Shown here piece after piece: positions 4,601 through 5,258 of a stretch of DNA of 5,258 bases. The notes under the pieces are model-generated. The model made no database searches. It worked only from the letters and a program-made list of their open reading frames with translations, and had not been told where the DNA came from. The translations under genes and the position numbers were made by a program. Position 1 is the stretch's first letter, and the number at the start of each line of letters is the position of its first letter. This stretch comes from an uncultured Bacteroidota bacterium. Its GTDB lineage: Bacteria; Bacteroidota; Bacteroidia; Flavobacteriales; Flavobacteriaceae. The DNA is taken from positions 1-5,258 of the forward strand of contig CAIRNC010000559.1 of the NCBI GenBank assembly GCA_903879875.1, given 5' to 3'.

Positions 4601-5258
4601 ATCATCGAATAGTGGCTTTACCTCTCCAACAGATATTTCAAATTCGACCAATTCATTAGCAGGTGCAACTATAGGTACATTATCAACCACTACATATTTT
4701 AGAGCTTTGATTCAGAATAATGGGTGTACGATTGTAAATTCTTCAGTAGTATTTATAAGTATCTATGATAACTCAGAAGGAGGAACAATTTCAGGAAATC
4801 AAGCAATATGTTCAGGAACTTCACCTTCAAATTTAAGTTTATCGGGGAATACTGGTAATGTGATACAATGGCAAAAATCAACAGATTCCTCCTTTTCTAC
4901 TTTAGTCGCTATAGCAAATACAACTAATGTTTTAACAGGTTCTGTTATTGGAAATTTAAATACAACTACTTATTTTAGAGCCTTAATAGAAAACGGAAAT
5001 TGTTCACCTGTACTTACGTCTAATTATGTTACTGTTTTGGTAAATACGGTTTCTGTAGGCGGTATGGTAGCTTCGAATCAAACTATCGGATATGGAACAG
5101 CACCATCGAATTTATTATTATCAGGTAATACGGGTGCGGTTCTGCGTTGGCAAAAAGGGTTAGATATAAATTTTAGTTCACCAACCGACATAATAAATAC
5201 AACAAATACACTTTTAGGCACAACAATAGGCAACCTTACAACATCTACCTATTTTAGA
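1674..5258 (+). CDS. Giant secreted Ig-like repeat surface protein, N-terminal part
   Basis: The frame is open for 1195 codons with no stop and runs off the right edge. The start ATG 1674 (or ATG 1680, residue 3) follows an A-rich tract; an in-frame TGA at 1614 limits extension upstream. Residues 1-40 are a signal peptide: a basic n-region (K4 to R21), a hydrophobic core FVFILSFLLLVV (24-35), and likely cleavage after S-H-G40. Next come two Ig-like domains (about 55-134 and 136-239), repeat B1 (241-328), A1-A3 (333-600), a PA14-like domain (604-756), A4 (762-847), then B2-B4 and partial B5 (851-1195). The sequence is rich in Thr, Ser, Gly, Asn and Ile. Paired cysteines in the repeats suit an oxidising, extracellular location. 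Proteins of this build in flavobacteria are usually type IX secretion cargo that end in a sorting domain, which is not visible here. A role in adhesion or biofilm is inferred from architecture. No enzyme domain is seen so far. Confidence 0.93.
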   Translation, partial: MTMKISTKPKTNYIVKNKRIRQEFVFILSFLLLVVNFSHGSLLTNTTSITSIVTTTAPPVLNSPIYAEQTSISGTGGIGTVTVYVDGNIIGTTTGSNWTISGLSATDLHSGSVVTSTNTENGNTSDMSNSVTVQGAVSFCITDTNGNPITTQLSLSGFDIRITAMTGPNCTGSVFTNFTGTVVLSCSNGLTQGGGITANFIGGVLTKTVTISGYGTGVDLSVVNSNDATATGTAVFDVTPITAELSSNQTICFGTSPSALSLSTNLTTISKWQKASDSNFTTPIDIVNTTTTLTGTDIGNLTATTYFRAIGLTGSGNSVTSNFVKITVIEISTAPTSVVGISTICIGSSTTLTATGGIEASGAFYEWGTGSNIGNDVILGENTASILVNPSFNTIYWVRRKDTSMCNTITLGKTVTVSVNSTSTDLTSIEGASVSCIGTGTTLTATGGEEGTRIAYEWGTGNVVGSNVIIGQTDATIFVNPTIATTYWVRRKDAAPCNTITNAVFKTISVSNPSTPPTSISGAATICAGTSITLTANGGTGIAGSFFQWGSGAIGSNVIAGQTGSSIIVSPLATTSYWVRRYDGGMPCEYTAAATTTVSILPVAGNPAVFGDNTWNVYGFNGADITLINTVYAGYYTVNTLGDNTLSGSNSWANTASPSASAGWTGCPVDLDNFTMVHKRKGFPCGTYALTLSNWDDATQVYINGTLAWSCEEWAGSNICSGAIGTYSLDGNSTIEIRVREDMGLSSMTLSLIDLGTFTTSTAPTTISGTTSICPGSSTILTASGGSVGTIGVYQWGTGSTVGLNSISGQSAASLMVSPALTTTYWVRRIDGTCNTTSGISQEITVIPASVGGNVSSNQSICLGTSPADLTLSGYTGTIVKWQKSSDSEFSSPIDIANTSATLLGSTIGQLNTTTYFRAEVISGNCASSFSNYVVVSISAPSVGGTIASNQSICLGTLPSDLTLSGNVGNVLKWQKSSNSGFTSPTDISNSTNSLAGATIGTLSTTTYFRALIQNNGCTIVNSSVVFISIYDNSEGGTISGNQAICSGTSPSNLSLSGNTGNVIQWQKSTDSSFSTLVAIANTTNVLTGSVIGNLNTTTYFRALIENGNCSPVLTSNYVTVLVNTVSVGGMVASNQTIGYGTAPSNLLLSGNTGAVLRWQKGLDINFSSPTDIINTTNTLLGTTIGNLTTSTYFR
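1836..2390 (+). other. Two N-terminal Ig-like domains of the surface protein
   Basis: Residues 55-134 look like a bacterial Ig-like domain of the kind with TVTVYVDGNIIGTTTGSNWT and a closing SNSVTV strand. Residues 136-239 form a second, different beta-rich domain with TNFTGTVVLSCSNG, LTQGGGITANFIGGVLTKTV and ISGYGTGVDLSVV. This resembles the Ig or filamin-like modules that precede repeat arrays in Bacteroidota exoproteins. Cysteines are C140, C170 and C186. Neither domain resembles the A or B repeats that follow. Family assignment is by eye and would need a profile search. Confidence 0.6.
2394..2657 (+). repeat. Ig-like repeat B1 (isolated copy)
   Basis: Residues 241-328 match the B repeats found 1.8 kb downstream: SSNQTICFGTSPSALSLS, KWQKASDSNFTTPIDI and TATTYFRA. 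The first cysteine (C252) is present. The position of the second is serine (S318, codon AGC, within GSGNS), after a 2-residue insertion. It is separated from B2-B5 by all the A repeats and the PA14-like domain. Confidence 0.8.
2670..3473 (+). repeat. Three tandem Ig-like A repeats (A1-A3)
   Basis: The units are A1 2670-2930, A2 2934-3203 and A3 3216-3473, about 87-90 residues each. The shared pattern is a TSI.G...IC.G...TLTA.GG opening, EWGTG or QWGSG, a G-Q-x-x-A-x-I-x-V-x-P strand, TTYWVRR.D and a closing C. The cysteines are C345/C406, C436/C497 and C527/C588, each pair exactly 61 residues apart. This strongly suggests one disulfide per domain. The pattern recalls the Ig-like families associated with type IX secreted proteins. 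A1 and A2 are also similar at DNA level around TGGGT(G/T)AGAAGAAAAGAC. Confidence 0.85.
3483..3941 (+). other. PA14-like domain inserted between A3 and A4
   Basis: Residues 604-756 are unlike the repeats. Motifs are WNVYGFNGAD (615-624), VYAGYYTVN (631-639), SNSWANTASPSAS (649-661), GCPVD (666-670), HKRKGFPCGTYALTLSNWDD (678-697), QVYINGTLAW (700-709) and TIEIRVRED (734-742). The order 'Y-x-L-x-L...DD...VYINGTLAW...IEIRVRE' parallels the PA14 fold (a sugar- or ligand-binding beta-barrel), in which the paired aspartates often bind calcium. Here these would be D696/D697. It has four cysteines (C667, C685, C711, C720). Similar WNVY...YAGYYT modules are known to me from large Bacteroidota exoproteins. 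The PA14 relationship and any glycan binding are inferences. Confidence 0.6.
3957..4214 (+). repeat. Ig-like repeat A4
   Basis: Residues 762-847 are the fourth A repeat: TTISGTTSICPGSSTILTAS, YQWGTGS, TTTYWVRRIDGTC. The cysteines C774 and C834 are 60 residues apart, one fewer than in A1-A3. It resumes the A series directly after the PA14-like domain, so that domain interrupts the array rather than ending it. Confidence 0.83.
4224..5258 (+). repeat. Ig-like B repeat array (B2-B5, B5 cut by window end)
   Basis: The units are B2 4224-4490, B3 4500-4763, B4 4776-5045 and B5 5055 to the edge. Cysteine-to-cysteine period is exactly 92 residues (276 bases) for B2-B3-B4, and 93 to B5. The shared pattern is VGG..(A/S)SNQSIC.GT.PS(D/N)L.LSG, (K/Q/R)WQKS, a D-I-x-N-(T/S)-T segment, IG.L.TTTYFRA and a second cysteine. 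The pairs C862/C926, C954/C1018 and C1046/C1110 are each 64 apart. In B5 the first cysteine is replaced by glycine (G1139, in NQTIGYGT). The array probably continues past the window. Confidence 0.87.

Noticed and set aside
4423..4605. 60-codon minus-strand ORF
   Set aside because: It is antisense to repeats B2-B3 and explained by the repeat codon pattern.
2670..5258. Regularly spaced repeats that could suggest a CRISPR or satellite array
   Set aside because: Period is about 260-276 bases, similarity is at protein level, and the frame is open throughout. These are protein domain repeats.

Overview
This window looks like chromosomal DNA from a member of the Bacteroidota, most likely a Flavobacterium or close relative. 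The signs are low G+C, no Shine-Dalgarno motifs, A-rich tracts in front of start codons, a Bacteroidota-type SUF/DUF2480 gene pair, and a very large exported protein built from the Ig-like modules that flavobacteria place on surface proteins. This is judged from sequence features and family knowledge only; no search was run.

Layout. (1) Bases 1-246 hold the 3' end of a small DUF59/MIP18-type SUF Fe-S cluster assembly protein. (2) After a 64-base spacer with iterated AACTTGAAAC repeats comes a complete DUF2480 family gene (311-826). The pair reads as the tail of a suf operon. (3) Bases 827-1673 form about 850 bases of very AT-rich DNA without a convincing gene. It holds a possible terminator for the upstream operon, a Bacteroidota-type -7 promoter box at 1065-1072, and a series of inverted repeats. 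These end in a perfect 13-bp stem with a triloop (1622-1650), 23 bases before the next start codon. (4) From 1674 to the right edge one reading frame stays open for 1195 codons without a stop. This is the main gene of the window. It encodes the N-terminal part of a giant secreted, repeat-rich protein.

The giant protein has a signal peptide, two different N-terminal Ig-like domains, one repeat of a 'WQK...TTYFRA' type (B1), and three repeats of an 'EWGTG...TTYWVRR' type (A1-A3). A PA14-like domain of about 150 residues follows, then a fourth A repeat, then a run of B repeats (B2-B5) cut off by the window edge. Nearly every A and B repeat carries two cysteines at fixed spacing (60-61 residues in A, 64 in B). 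That pattern fits disulfide-stabilised Ig folds outside the cytoplasm. A C-terminal type IX secretion sorting domain would be expected beyond the window but cannot be seen.

The Fe-S assembly genes and the surface protein share no evident function. The long structured gap between them suggests separate transcription, with the surface-protein gene carrying an unusually long and possibly regulatory leader. I do not see a clearly new multi-gene system. The points most worth following are the leader structure and the modular architecture of the surface protein.
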